Below are positions 35,709-43,814 of a stretch of DNA of 64,000 bases, piece by piece (within the stretch, counting starts at the first letter, position 1; the number at the start of each line of letters is the position of its first letter). The translations under genes and the position numbers were made by a program. Under the pieces are notes generated by a model, which searched no databases, had not been told where the DNA came from, and worked only from the letters and a program-made list of their open reading frames with translations. Location of the stretch: assembly GCF_014191375.1 (NCBI RefSeq), contig NZ_JACHWN010000003.1, positions 248,001 through 312,000 of the forward strand. The letters run 5' to 3'. The stretch is from Mesorhizobium sp. RMAD-H1. Its GTDB lineage: Bacteria > Pseudomonadota > Alphaproteobacteria > Rhizobiales > Rhizobiaceae.

Positions 35709-35763
35709 AAACGACGATCGCTGCCCGTTCGGGTGCGACTGCTCGTTTGGCAGCTTTTTCTGT
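35700..35763 (+). terminator. Leader attenuator terminator controlled by NasT
   Basis: Perfect 15-bp stem (35700-35714 with 35743-35757; AAAGCTGCCAAACGA/TCGTTTGGCAGCTTT) followed by TTCTGTTT. It lies in the nrtA leader, about 70 bases before the nrtA start, and overlaps the second ANTAR hairpin. Confidence 0.85.
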
Positions 35764-35827
35764 TTGTGGGCCCCCGTTTCGGACAGTGCGAACCAATCGC
35801 TGGCTATCTGGCAAGGAGACCGGAAAC

Positions 35828-37213
35828 ATGGTGCCTGGAAGACGATTGAAATGCTCCCTGATGATGGCGGCTTTGCTTTTCGGCGCGGCGGCTGGAAGCG
35901 CCCGTGCCGAGATGCTCGATCTCGAAAAGGACGAACTGAAGCTTGGCTTCATCAAGCTCACCGACATGGCACCGCTCGCCATCGCCTATGAGAAGGGCTA
36001 TTTCGAGGATGAGGGGCTGTTCGTCACGCTTGAGCCGCAGGCGAACTGGAAGGTGCTGCTCGACCGGGTGATCACCGGCGAGCTCGACGGTGCCCACATG
36101 CTGGCCGGCCAGCCGCTGGCGGCCACCATCGGATTCGGCACCAAGGCGCATATCGTCACCCCCTTTTCCATGGATCTGAACGGCAACGCTATCACCGTCT
36201 CAAACGCGGTCTGGGAGATGATGAAGCCGAACATTCCTCTCGATGCCGACGGAAAGCCTGAGCACCCGATCAAGGCCGATACGCTTCAGCCCGTCATCGC
36301 AAAATACAAGGCCCAGGGGAAACCGTTCAATCTCGGCATGGTCTTCCCGGTCTCCACCCATAATTACGAGCTGCGCTACTGGCTCGCCTCGGGCGGCATC
36401 AACCCCGGCTATTATTCGCCGGGCGATGTTTCCGGGCAGATCAGGGCAGACGCGCTTCTCTCCGTCACGCCGCCGCCGCAGATGCCGGCGACGCTGGAGG
36501 CCGGCACCATCGATGGTTACAGCGTCGGCGAACCCTGGAATCAGGCGGCTGTTTTCAAGGGCATCGGCGTTCCGGTCATCACTGATTACGAGATCTGGAA
36601 GAACAATCCGGAGAAGGTTTTCGGCCTCACCAAGGAATTCACCGAGAAATATCCCAACACCTCCCTGGCCCTGACCAAGGCGCTGATCCGCGCCGCGATC
36701 TGGCTCGACGAGAACAACAATGCCAACCGGCCGGAGGCGGTGGAGATCCTGTCGAAGCCCGAATATGTCGGCGCGGACGCCAAGGTGATCGCCAATTCCA
36801 TGACCGGCACCTTCGAATATGAGAAGGGCGACAAGCGCGAGGTACCGGATTTCAACGTCTTCTTCCGCCATTTCGCGACCTATCCCTATTATTCCGACGC
36901 CGTCTGGTACCTGACGCAGATGCGCCGCTGGGGCCAGATCCCGGAGCACAAGGAAGACGCCTGGTACGCGGAGACGGCGAAGTCGGTCTACCTGCCCGAT
37001 ATTTATTTGAAGGCGGCGCAGATGCTGGTCGACGAGGGCAAGGCCAAAAAGGAAGACTTCCCCTGGGACACCGACGGCTACAAGCCCGCCACCTCGGATT
37101 TCATCGACGGCGTCACCTATGACGGCCATCAGCCCAACGCCTACATCGACAGCCTCAAGATCGGTCTCAAGGGCGAGCAGAAGATCGAAGGCGCGGATGT
37201 CGTTGGTGGCTGA
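35828..37213 (+). CDS. nrtA: Nitrate ABC transporter substrate-binding protein NrtA
   Basis: Periplasmic nitrate/nitrite-binding protein of 461 residues. The start ATG 35828 (AAGGAG nine bases upstream) gives a signal peptide ([21 protein letters not shown]); the open frame upstream is the leader and terminator. Cleft segments typical of NrtA/CmpA are present: [40 protein letters not shown] and [10 protein letters not shown]. It is followed 45 bases later by nrtB. Confidence 0.92.
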   Translation: MVPGRRLKCSLMMAALLFGAAAGSARAEMLDLEKDELKLGFIKLTDMAPLAIAYEKGYFEDEGLFVTLEPQANWKVLLDRVITGELDGAHMLAGQPLAATIGFGTKAHIVTPFSMDLNGNAITVSNAVWEMMKPNIPLDADGKPEHPIKADTLQPVIAKYKAQGKPFNLGMVFPVSTHNYELRYWLASGGINPGYYSPGDVSGQIRADALLSVTPPPQMPATLEAGTIDGYSVGEPWNQAAVFKGIGVPVITDYEIWKNNPEKVFGLTKEFTEKYPNTSLALTKALIRAAIWLDENNNANRPEAVEILSKPEYVGADAKVIANSMTGTFEYEKGDKREVPDFNVFFRHFATYPYYSDAVWYLTQMRRWGQIPEHKEDAWYAETAKSVYLPDIYLKAAQMLVDEGKAKKEDFPWDTDGYKPATSDFIDGVTYDGHQPNAYIDSLKIGLKGEQKIEGADVVGG

Positions 37214-37258
37214 CCCGGTCTCCCGCCGAAACGAGATCGCATTGCAAGGAGCAGCGAT

Positions 37259-38344
37259 ATGACCAATGCCACCGATAGTCTCAGCCAGGAGAGCGCCGGA
37301 GGCGCGGCTCGCCGGGAAGTGCTCCTGCAGCGGATCAACCGGATCGCCGTGTGGCTCAACGCTCTCGGCCTCGGCTGGCTCGCGCCCATCCTGCGGATCC
37401 TTGCCGGCGACAGCGTGTCCGAGCAACTCGCCGAGTTGAAGAAAGGTTTGTTCATCCCGCTCGCGGGCATTCTCGCCTTCCTTCTGGCATGGGGCGTTCT
37501 GGCGCCCAGGGTGCAGACCTCGCTCGGCGCCATTCCCGGTCCGGTCCAGGTGGCGGAGCAGGCGCGTACACTCTGGGCCGATCATCTGGCAGAGAGGGCG
37601 AAGGCGGCCGCATTCTACCAGCGGCAGGACGAGCGCAATGCGAAGCTCGCCGCTGAAGGCAAAGCCGATCAGGTGAAAGAGCGCATCTATACCGGCCGGC
37701 CGACTTATATCGACCAGATACTCACCTCCCTCATGACCGTTGGCCTCGGTTTCGTGATCGCCATGGCAATCGCGGTTCCGCTCGGCATCGCATCGGGACT
37801 TTCCAGGACGTTCAACGGAGCGATCAACCCGCTGATCCAGATCTTCAAGCCGGTGTCGCCATTGGCATGGTTGCCGATCGTCACGATGATCGTCTCAGCG
37901 CTCTATACGAACCCGTCGGAAATGCTGCCGAAGTCGCTGGTCATCTCGGCCGTCACGGTCACGCTCTGTTCGCTCTGGCCGACGCTCATCAACACCGCCC
38001 TGGGCGTTGCCTCGATCGACAAGGACCTCGTCAATGTCGGTAAGGTGCTGCAGCTTTCGACTGCCACGACAATCCGCAAGCTGGTGCTGCCCTCGGCACT
38101 GCCGTTGATCTTCACCGGCCTGCGCCTGTCGCTCGGCGTCGGCTGGATGGTGCTGATTGCCGCGGAAATGCTGGCGCAGAATCCGGGGCTTGGCAAGTTC
38201 GTCTGGGACGAGTTCCAGAACGGCTCCTCCGCGTCGCTCGCCCGCATCATGGTGGCGGTGCTCACCATTGGCATCATCGGCTTCATGCTGGACCGCGTCA
38301 TGTATGCGCTGCAGCAGGCCTTCACCTTCTCGTCGAACCGGTAG
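37259..38344 (+). CDS. nrtB: Nitrate ABC transporter permease NrtB
   Basis: Permease of 361 residues, longer than the usual 280 because of about 90 N-terminal residues with one extra hydrophobic segment ([19 protein letters not shown]). The conserved loop reads [32 protein letters not shown] precedes the ATG. It forms the membrane channel for nitrate with the fused ATPase. Confidence 0.9.
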   Translation: MTNATDSLSQESAGGAARREVLLQRINRIAVWLNALGLGWLAPILRILAGDSVSEQLAELKKGLFIPLAGILAFLLAWGVLAPRVQTSLGAIPGPVQVAEQARTLWADHLAERAKAAAFYQRQDERNAKLAAEGKADQVKERIYTGRPTYIDQILTSLMTVGLGFVIAMAIAVPLGIASGLSRTFNGAINPLIQIFKPVSPLAWLPIVTMIVSALYTNPSEMLPKSLVISAVTVTLCSLWPTLINTALGVASIDKDLVNVGKVLQLSTATTIRKLVLPSALPLIFTGLRLSLGVGWMVLIAAEMLAQNPGLGKFVWDEFQNGSSASLARIMVAVLTIGIIGFMLDRVMYALQQAFTFSSNR

Positions 38345-38354
38345 GGAGGCCCGG

Positions 38355-40115
38355 ATGCCCATTCTCGAAGCGAGCGGCGTCTGCAAGTCCTTCGGTACGG
38401 CGAAGAGCCGCAACGAGGTGCTCGCCGATGTCAATCTGAAGGTGGAGGAGGGCGAGTTCATCGCCATCGTCGGTTTCTCCGGCTCCGGCAAGTCGACGCT
38501 GATCTCTCTCCTGGCGGGCCTTTCCCGGCCCGACAGCGGCGTTGTGCTTTTCAGGAACCGGGAGGTAACCGGGCCGGAACCGCAGCGCGGCGTCGTCTTC
38601 CAATCCTATGCGCTGATGCCGTGGCTGAGCGTCGAGGCCAATGTGGCGCTCGCCGTTGATAGCGTTCACAAAGGCAAGCCGAAGAGCGAGCGTCGCGCGC
38701 TCGTCAGGAAATATATCGACATGGTAGGGCTTTCCCACGCGGTCGATCGAAAGCCCGCGGAGCTTTCCGGCGGCATGCGCCAGCGTGTGTCGGTCGCTCG
38801 CGCCCTTGCCATGCAGCCTGATGTGCTCCTGCTCGACGAGCCGCTTTCAGCACTCGATGCGCTGACGCGCTCCAAGCTGCAGGACGAGTTCGCCGAAATC
38901 TGCCAGGAGGAGAAGAGAACGATCGTCCTCATCACCAATGATGTGGACGAGGCGATCCTGCTTGCCGACCGCATCATTCCGCTGACGCCTGGGCCGAAGG
39001 CAACGCTCGGCCAAAGCTTCAAGGTCGATATCCCGCGTCCGCGCGACCGGGGCGCGCTCAATTCCGACCCCGAGTTCATCCGCATCCGTGCCGAGGTGAC
39101 GGCCTATCTGATGGATTTGGGCGCAAGCCGCGCAAGCGGGAACCAGCGGCAGATCGATCTGCCGAATGTCGTGCCGATCACTCAGAAGCCTCTGTCGGAG
39201 AAGCTGCCGGCGGCTTATGCACGCAAGGCGCGCTCGGCGGTGGAGAAGGGCTATGTCGAGTTCTTCGAGGTCCGCAAGGTCTATCCGACACCGAAGGGGC
39301 CGCTGACGGTCGTCGACGGCTTCGACATGAAGATGAAGAAGGGCGAGTTCATCTCCATCATCGGCCATTCGGGCTGCGGCAAATCCACGGTGCTGTCGAT
39401 GGTCGCCGGCCTCAACCCGATCACCTCGGGCGGCATCATCCTCGACAATCGCGAGGTGAGCGGAGCGGGCCCCGACCGCGCCGTCGTCTTCCAGGCGCCG
39501 TCTTTGATGCCCTGGCTCACTGCCCGCGAGAATGTCGCGCTCGGCGTCGACAAGGTCTATCCCGACGCCTCGCCGGCGGAGCGAAAGGACATCGTTGAAT
39601 ATTACCTGTCGCGGGTCGGCCTCGGCGATGCCATGCACAGGCTCGCCGCCGATCTCTCCAATGGCATGAAGCAGCGTGTCGGCATCGCGCGGGCCTTTGC
39701 GCTCTCGCCCAAGCTCCTGCTGCTCGACGAGCCCTTCGGCATGCTCGACAGCCTGACCCGCTGGGAACTGCAGGAAGTGTTGATGGACGTCTGGAAGCGC
39801 ACGCAGGTGACGGCGATCTGTGTCACACATGATGTCGACGAGGCGATCCTGCTCGCCGACCGCGTGGTGATGATGTCGAACGGGCCGAATGCCCGGATCG
39901 GCAACATCATGGAGGTAGACCTGCCGCGGCCGAGAACGCGCAAGGAGCTGCTCGCCCACCCCGATTACTACGCCTATCGCGAGGAACTTCTCGATTTCTT
40001 GGAAGCCTATGAAGGCGGCGCCAATCCCGGCGAGGACCAGCTTCGCTCGATCCAGGAGAAGCGTCTTGCACGTATTGCCCGCCAGAAGGCGGTCCGCACG
40101 GTAGCGGCGGAATAG
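38355..40115 (+). CDS. nrtC: Nitrate ABC transporter ATPase with two fused ATP-binding domains (NrtCD-like)
   Basis: Protein of 586 residues containing two complete ABC domains in tandem (about 1-255 and 290-586) joined by a short linker. Domain 1 has Walker [10 protein letters not shown] (40-48), signature LSGGM (137-141) and Walker B LLLDEP, but its switch histidine is Asn195 (LITNDVDEA). Domain 2 has Walker [10 protein letters not shown] (337-345), signature LSNGM (434-438) and a normal switch, VTHDVDEA (His492). Both altered motifs fall in the same composite ATP site. ATG at 38355 follows the nrtB stop codon by 10 bases. Confidence 0.9.
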   Translation: MPILEASGVCKSFGTAKSRNEVLADVNLKVEEGEFIAIVGFSGSGKSTLISLLAGLSRPDSGVVLFRNREVTGPEPQRGVVFQSYALMPWLSVEANVALAVDSVHKGKPKSERRALVRKYIDMVGLSHAVDRKPAELSGGMRQRVSVARALAMQPDVLLLDEPLSALDALTRSKLQDEFAEICQEEKRTIVLITNDVDEAILLADRIIPLTPGPKATLGQSFKVDIPRPRDRGALNSDPEFIRIRAEVTAYLMDLGASRASGNQRQIDLPNVVPITQKPLSEKLPAAYARKARSAVEKGYVEFFEVRKVYPTPKGPLTVVDGFDMKMKKGEFISIIGHSGCGKSTVLSMVAGLNPITSGGIILDNREVSGAGPDRAVVFQAPSLMPWLTARENVALGVDKVYPDASPAERKDIVEYYLSRVGLGDAMHRLAADLSNGMKQRVGIARAFALSPKLLLLDEPFGMLDSLTRWELQEVLMDVWKRTQVTAICVTHDVDEAILLADRVVMMSNGPNARIGNIMEVDLPRPRTRKELLAHPDYYAYREELLDFLEAYEGGANPGEDQLRSIQEKRLARIARQKAVRTVAAE

Positions 40116-40126
40116 GAGGAATGACC

Positions 40127-42577
40127 ATGACTAGACAGAAACTCGTCGTCATCGGTGCCGGCATGGCTTCGGGCCGCATGCTGGAGCACCTTTTCGAAGC
40201 GGCTCCCGGCGCTTTCGACGTGACGCTTTTCGGGGCCGAACCACGCGGCAACTATAATCGCATCATGCTTTCGCCCGTGCTCGCCGGCGAAAAAAACTAT
40301 GAGCAGATCGTCACCCACGATGCCGACTGGTACGCGTCGAACAATGTGAGCTGCCGCTTCGGCGAGACGGTGACGAAGATCGACCGTAGTGCCAAGGTGG
40401 TGTTCACGCCGAAAGGCGAGACGCCCTATGACCGGCTGGTGGTGGCGACCGGTTCCGCGCCCTTCATCATCCCCATTGCGGGCAGGGATCTGCCGGGCGT
40501 CCGCGCCTTCCGCGACCTCGACGATGTCAATGCCATGGTCGAAGCGGCGGGCAAGCCCAACGCCAAGGCGGTTGTGATCGGCGGCGGCCTTTTGGGGCTC
40601 GAAGCCGCGGCGGCACTGCGCCTGCGCGGCATGGAGGTGGTGGTGCTCCATCTCATGGGGCATCTGATGGAACGCCAGCTCGACCCGGCGGCGGGTTATC
40701 TCCTGCAGAAGGAGCTGGAAGGTCGCGGCATCAAGGTGCATTGCAAGGCGCAGACGAAGGCGATCCTCGGCAACGATCGCGCCGAGGCGGTATTGCTGGA
40801 GGACGGCACCATCTATCCCGCCGACCTTGTGGTGATGGCCGTCGGCATTCGCCCGGAAGTGCGCGTCGCCACCGATGCAGGGCTCTATGTCGAGCGCGGC
40901 ATCGTGGTCAACGACCAGATGGTGTCTTCCGATCCGGATATCCTCGCCATCGGCGAGTGCGTCGAGCATGAACGCATCTGTTACGGGCTCGTCGCCCCGC
41001 TTTACGACATGGCCCGGGTGGCGGCGAAAACGCTTGTCGGTGAAGAAGCCGCCTTCCGTCCGGTGGAAACGGCGACACAGCTTAAAGTGACGGGCGTAAG
41101 TCTTTATTCCGCCGGCGATTTCGCCGACGCGCCCGACCGCGAGGAAATCGTGCTGCGCGATGCGAGCGCGGGCATCTACAAGCGGCTGGTGCTGAAGGAA
41201 AACCGCATTCTGGGCACCGTGCTCTATGGCGAGACGGGCGACGGTCCATGGTTCTTCGACATGCTGCGCAAGGGGACAGACGTCGCCGAAATGCGCGACA
41301 CGCTTATTTTCGGCCAAGCCTATCAGGGGGGTTCCCCCCTCGACCCTATGGCGGCCGTTGCAGCCTTGCCAGATGATGCGGAAATCTGCGGCTGTAACGG
41401 CGTATGCAAGAGCAAGATCGTCGGAACGATCAATGAAAAGGGCCTGATCTCACTCGACGATGTGCGGGCGCATACCAAGGCTTCTGCCTCCTGCGGCTCC
41501 TGCACCGGGCTGGTCGAGCAATTGATGAAGCTGACGCTCGGCGACAAGTACAACCCCGCCGCCGTACAGCCCATGTGCGGCTGCACGGATCTGGGCCATG
41601 ACGACGTGCGGCGTTTGATCAAGGCCAAGAAGCTCAAGACCATTCCGGCGGTCATGCAGGAGCTGGAGTGGAAGACCTCCTGCGGCTGCGCCAAATGCCG
41701 CCCGGCGCTCAACTATTATCTGGTCTGCGATTGGCCGGATGAATATGCCGACGATTACCAGTCGCGCTTCATCAATGAGCGCGTCCACGCCAACATCCAG
41801 AAGGACGGCACCTATTCGGTGGTGCCGCGCATGTGGGGCGGCGTGACGAGCGCGGCGGAACTGCGCGCCATCGCCGACGTGGCGGATAAGTTCAACGTGC
41901 CGATGATCAAGGTGACGGGCGGCCAGCGCATCGACCTGCTCGGCATCGAGAAGGAAGATCTGCCGGCGGTCTGGGCCGATCTCGGCAAGGCGGGCTTCGT
42001 CTCCGGGCAGGCCTATGCCAAGGGCTTGCGCACGGTGAAGACCTGCGTCGGCTCCGACTGGTGCCGCTTCGGCACGCAGGATTCGACGGGCCTCGGCATC
42101 CGCATCGAGAAATTCATGTGGGGCTCCTGGACGCCGGCGAAGCTGAAGCTGGCGGTATCAGGCTGCCCGCGCAATTGCGCCGAGGCGACCTGCAAGGACA
42201 TCGGGGTCATCTGCGTGGACTCGGGCTTCGAGATCCATTTCGCGGGCGCGGCGGGCCTCGATATCAAGGGCACGGAGAAACTCGGCCTCGTCGCCACGCA
42301 AGACGAGGCGCTGGAGGTGATTGTCGCGCTGACGCAGATGTATCGCGAGCAGGCGCGCTATCTCGAGCGCATTTATAAATGGGCCAAGCGCGTCGGCTAT
42401 GATGAGATCCGCCGCCAGATCCTGGAGGACAAGGAGCGTCGCAAGGCCTTCTATGATCGCTTCGTCTTCTCTCAGAAATTCGCCCAGGTCGATCCCTGGT
42501 CCGAGCGCGTCTCGGGCAAGGACAAGCACGAGTTCAAGCCGATGGCGACGGTGGAATATACGCAAGCGGCGGAGTGA
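40127..42577 (+). CDS. nirB: Assimilatory nitrite reductase large subunit NirB
   Basis: Flavo-siroheme enzyme of 816 residues that reduces nitrite to ammonium with NAD(P)H. It has an N-terminal FAD domain (KLVVIGAGMASGRMLEHL), NAD-binding VVIGGGLLGLEAAAAL and a BFD-type [2Fe-2S] domain (CGCNGVCKSK and CGSCTGL). A nitrite/sulfite reductase module follows, with the siroheme-4Fe4S cysteines in CVGSDWCRFG and GCPRNCAEATCKD. ATG at 40127 is seven bases after AGGAGG; the ATG at 40121 is too close to it. Confidence 0.93.
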   Translation: MTRQKLVVIGAGMASGRMLEHLFEAAPGAFDVTLFGAEPRGNYNRIMLSPVLAGEKNYEQIVTHDADWYASNNVSCRFGETVTKIDRSAKVVFTPKGETPYDRLVVATGSAPFIIPIAGRDLPGVRAFRDLDDVNAMVEAAGKPNAKAVVIGGGLLGLEAAAALRLRGMEVVVLHLMGHLMERQLDPAAGYLLQKELEGRGIKVHCKAQTKAILGNDRAEAVLLEDGTIYPADLVVMAVGIRPEVRVATDAGLYVERGIVVNDQMVSSDPDILAIGECVEHERICYGLVAPLYDMARVAAKTLVGEEAAFRPVETATQLKVTGVSLYSAGDFADAPDREEIVLRDASAGIYKRLVLKENRILGTVLYGETGDGPWFFDMLRKGTDVAEMRDTLIFGQAYQGGSPLDPMAAVAALPDDAEICGCNGVCKSKIVGTINEKGLISLDDVRAHTKASASCGSCTGLVEQLMKLTLGDKYNPAAVQPMCGCTDLGHDDVRRLIKAKKLKTIPAVMQELEWKTSCGCAKCRPALNYYLVCDWPDEYADDYQSRFINERVHANIQKDGTYSVVPRMWGGVTSAAELRAIADVADKFNVPMIKVTGGQRIDLLGIEKEDLPAVWADLGKAGFVSGQAYAKGLRTVKTCVGSDWCRFGTQDSTGLGIRIEKFMWGSWTPAKLKLAVSGCPRNCAEATCKDIGVICVDSGFEIHFAGAAGLDIKGTEKLGLVATQDEALEVIVALTQMYREQARYLERIYKWAKRVGYDEIRRQILEDKERRKAFYDRFVFSQKFAQVDPWSERVSGKDKHEFKPMATVEYTQAAE

Positions 42578-42587
42578 GGAGATGGAT

Positions 42588-42920
42588 ATGAACTGGATCG
42601 AAATAGGCTCTCTCTCGGATATCCCGCTACGCGGCGCGCGCTGTGTGAAGACCCCGCAAGGCAAGATCGCCGTGTTCCGCACCGCCGAAAACGAGGTCTT
42701 TGCCATCGAGGATCATTGCCCGCACAAGGGCGGCCCGCTGAGCCAGGGCATCGTCCACGGCCGAGCCGTCACCTGCCCGCTGCATAATTGGGTGATTTCG
42801 CTCGAGACGGGCAGGGCGCAGGGCGCGGACGAAGGCGAGGCGCGGACCATCCCCGTGCGCAACGAGGCGGGGAAACTGTTCATCGCGCTCGAAAATCTGA
42901 TGCTGGCGGCGGCGGAATAG
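42588..42920 (+). CDS. nirD: Nitrite reductase small subunit NirD (Rieske-type)
   Basis: Small subunit of 110 residues with a Rieske-like fold. The [2Fe-2S] ligand pairs are present as CPHKGG and CPLHNW; some NirD proteins lack them. ATG at 42588 has GAGGAG six bases upstream, while the ATG at 42582 directly abuts it. It lies 10 bases after nirB. Confidence 0.9.
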   Translation: MNWIEIGSLSDIPLRGARCVKTPQGKIAVFRTAENEVFAIEDHCPHKGGPLSQGIVHGRAVTCPLHNWVISLETGRAQGADEGEARTIPVRNEAGKLFIALENLMLAAAE

Positions 42921-42963
42921 CGGGACCGCGATCGCTGGACCATCCAACAACAAGGAAACTGCA

Positions 42964-43812
42964 ATGTCTTATGTTCAGCCCCAGGATTTCGTGACCAAGA
43001 TGATCGATGCCGGCGAGGCGAAGGTCTTCATGTCGACGCGGGACACCATGATCCGGGCATTCATGGCCGGTGCGATCCTGGCGCTTGCTGCTGCCTTCGC
43101 GGTTACGATCAATGTCCAGACGGGCCAGCCGCTCGCGGGCGCCATTCTCTTTCCGGTCGGCTTTTGTCTTCTCTATCTCATGGGCTTCGACCTTCTGACG
43201 GGGGTCTTCACCCTCGTGCCGCTCGCTCTCATAGACAAGCGCCCGGGCGTGACCCTCGGCGGGGTTCTGCGCAATTGGGGCCTGGTCTTCGCCGGCAATT
43301 TCGCCGGCGCGCTCATCGTCGCTGTGATGATGGCGATCACCTTCACCTTTGGCTTCAGCGAGACACCGAACGAAGTCGGCCAGAAGATCGGCCATATCGG
43401 GGAAGGCCGCACGGTCGGCTATGCCGCGCATGGCGCCGCCGGCATGCTGACGCTCTTCATTCGCGGCGTGCTCTGCAACTGGATGGTTTCGACCGGCGTC
43501 GTCGCCGCCATGATGTCGACCTCGGTTTCCGGCAAGGTCATCGGGATGTGGATGCCGATCATGCTGTTCTTCTACATGGGCTTCGAACATTCGATTGTGA
43601 ACATGTTCCTGTTCCCCTCCGGCCTCATGCTCGGCGGCAATTTCTCCATCATGGATTACTTGATCTGGAACGAAATCCCGACGGTGATCGGCAATCTCGT
43701 CGGCGGCCTCACCTTCGTTGGCCTGACGCTCTATGCCACGCATGGGCGCAAGAGTGAGCAGCGCGCGGCGTCCACCACGTTCACCGCCGCCCATCGCGTT
43801 CCGGCGGAGTGA
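42964..43812 (+). CDS. nirC: Formate/nitrite transporter family channel (NirC-like)
   Basis: Membrane protein of 282 residues with six hydrophobic helices. The pattern GFCLLYLMGFDLLTGVFTLVP, GRTVGYAAHGAAGMLTLFIRG, LCNWMVSTGV and GFEHSIVNMFLFP is diagnostic of the FNT family. Its place between nitrite and nitrate reductase genes makes nitrite the likely substrate. ACAAGGAAACTGCA precedes the ATG. nasA begins two bases after its stop codon. Confidence 0.88.
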   Translation: MSYVQPQDFVTKMIDAGEAKVFMSTRDTMIRAFMAGAILALAAAFAVTINVQTGQPLAGAILFPVGFCLLYLMGFDLLTGVFTLVPLALIDKRPGVTLGGVLRNWGLVFAGNFAGALIVAVMMAITFTFGFSETPNEVGQKIGHIGEGRTVGYAAHGAAGMLTLFIRGVLCNWMVSTGVVAAMMSTSVSGKVIGMWMPIMLFFYMGFEHSIVNMFLFPSGLMLGGNFSIMDYLIWNEIPTVIGNLVGGLTFVGLTLYATHGRKSEQRAASTTFTAAHRVPAE

Positions 43813-43814
43813 AT

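Noticed and set aside
35681-35827. N-terminal extension of NrtA
   Set aside because: The frame is open, but it crosses the ANTAR hairpins and the terminator and would bury the signal peptide. The start at 35828 has a good ribosome site.
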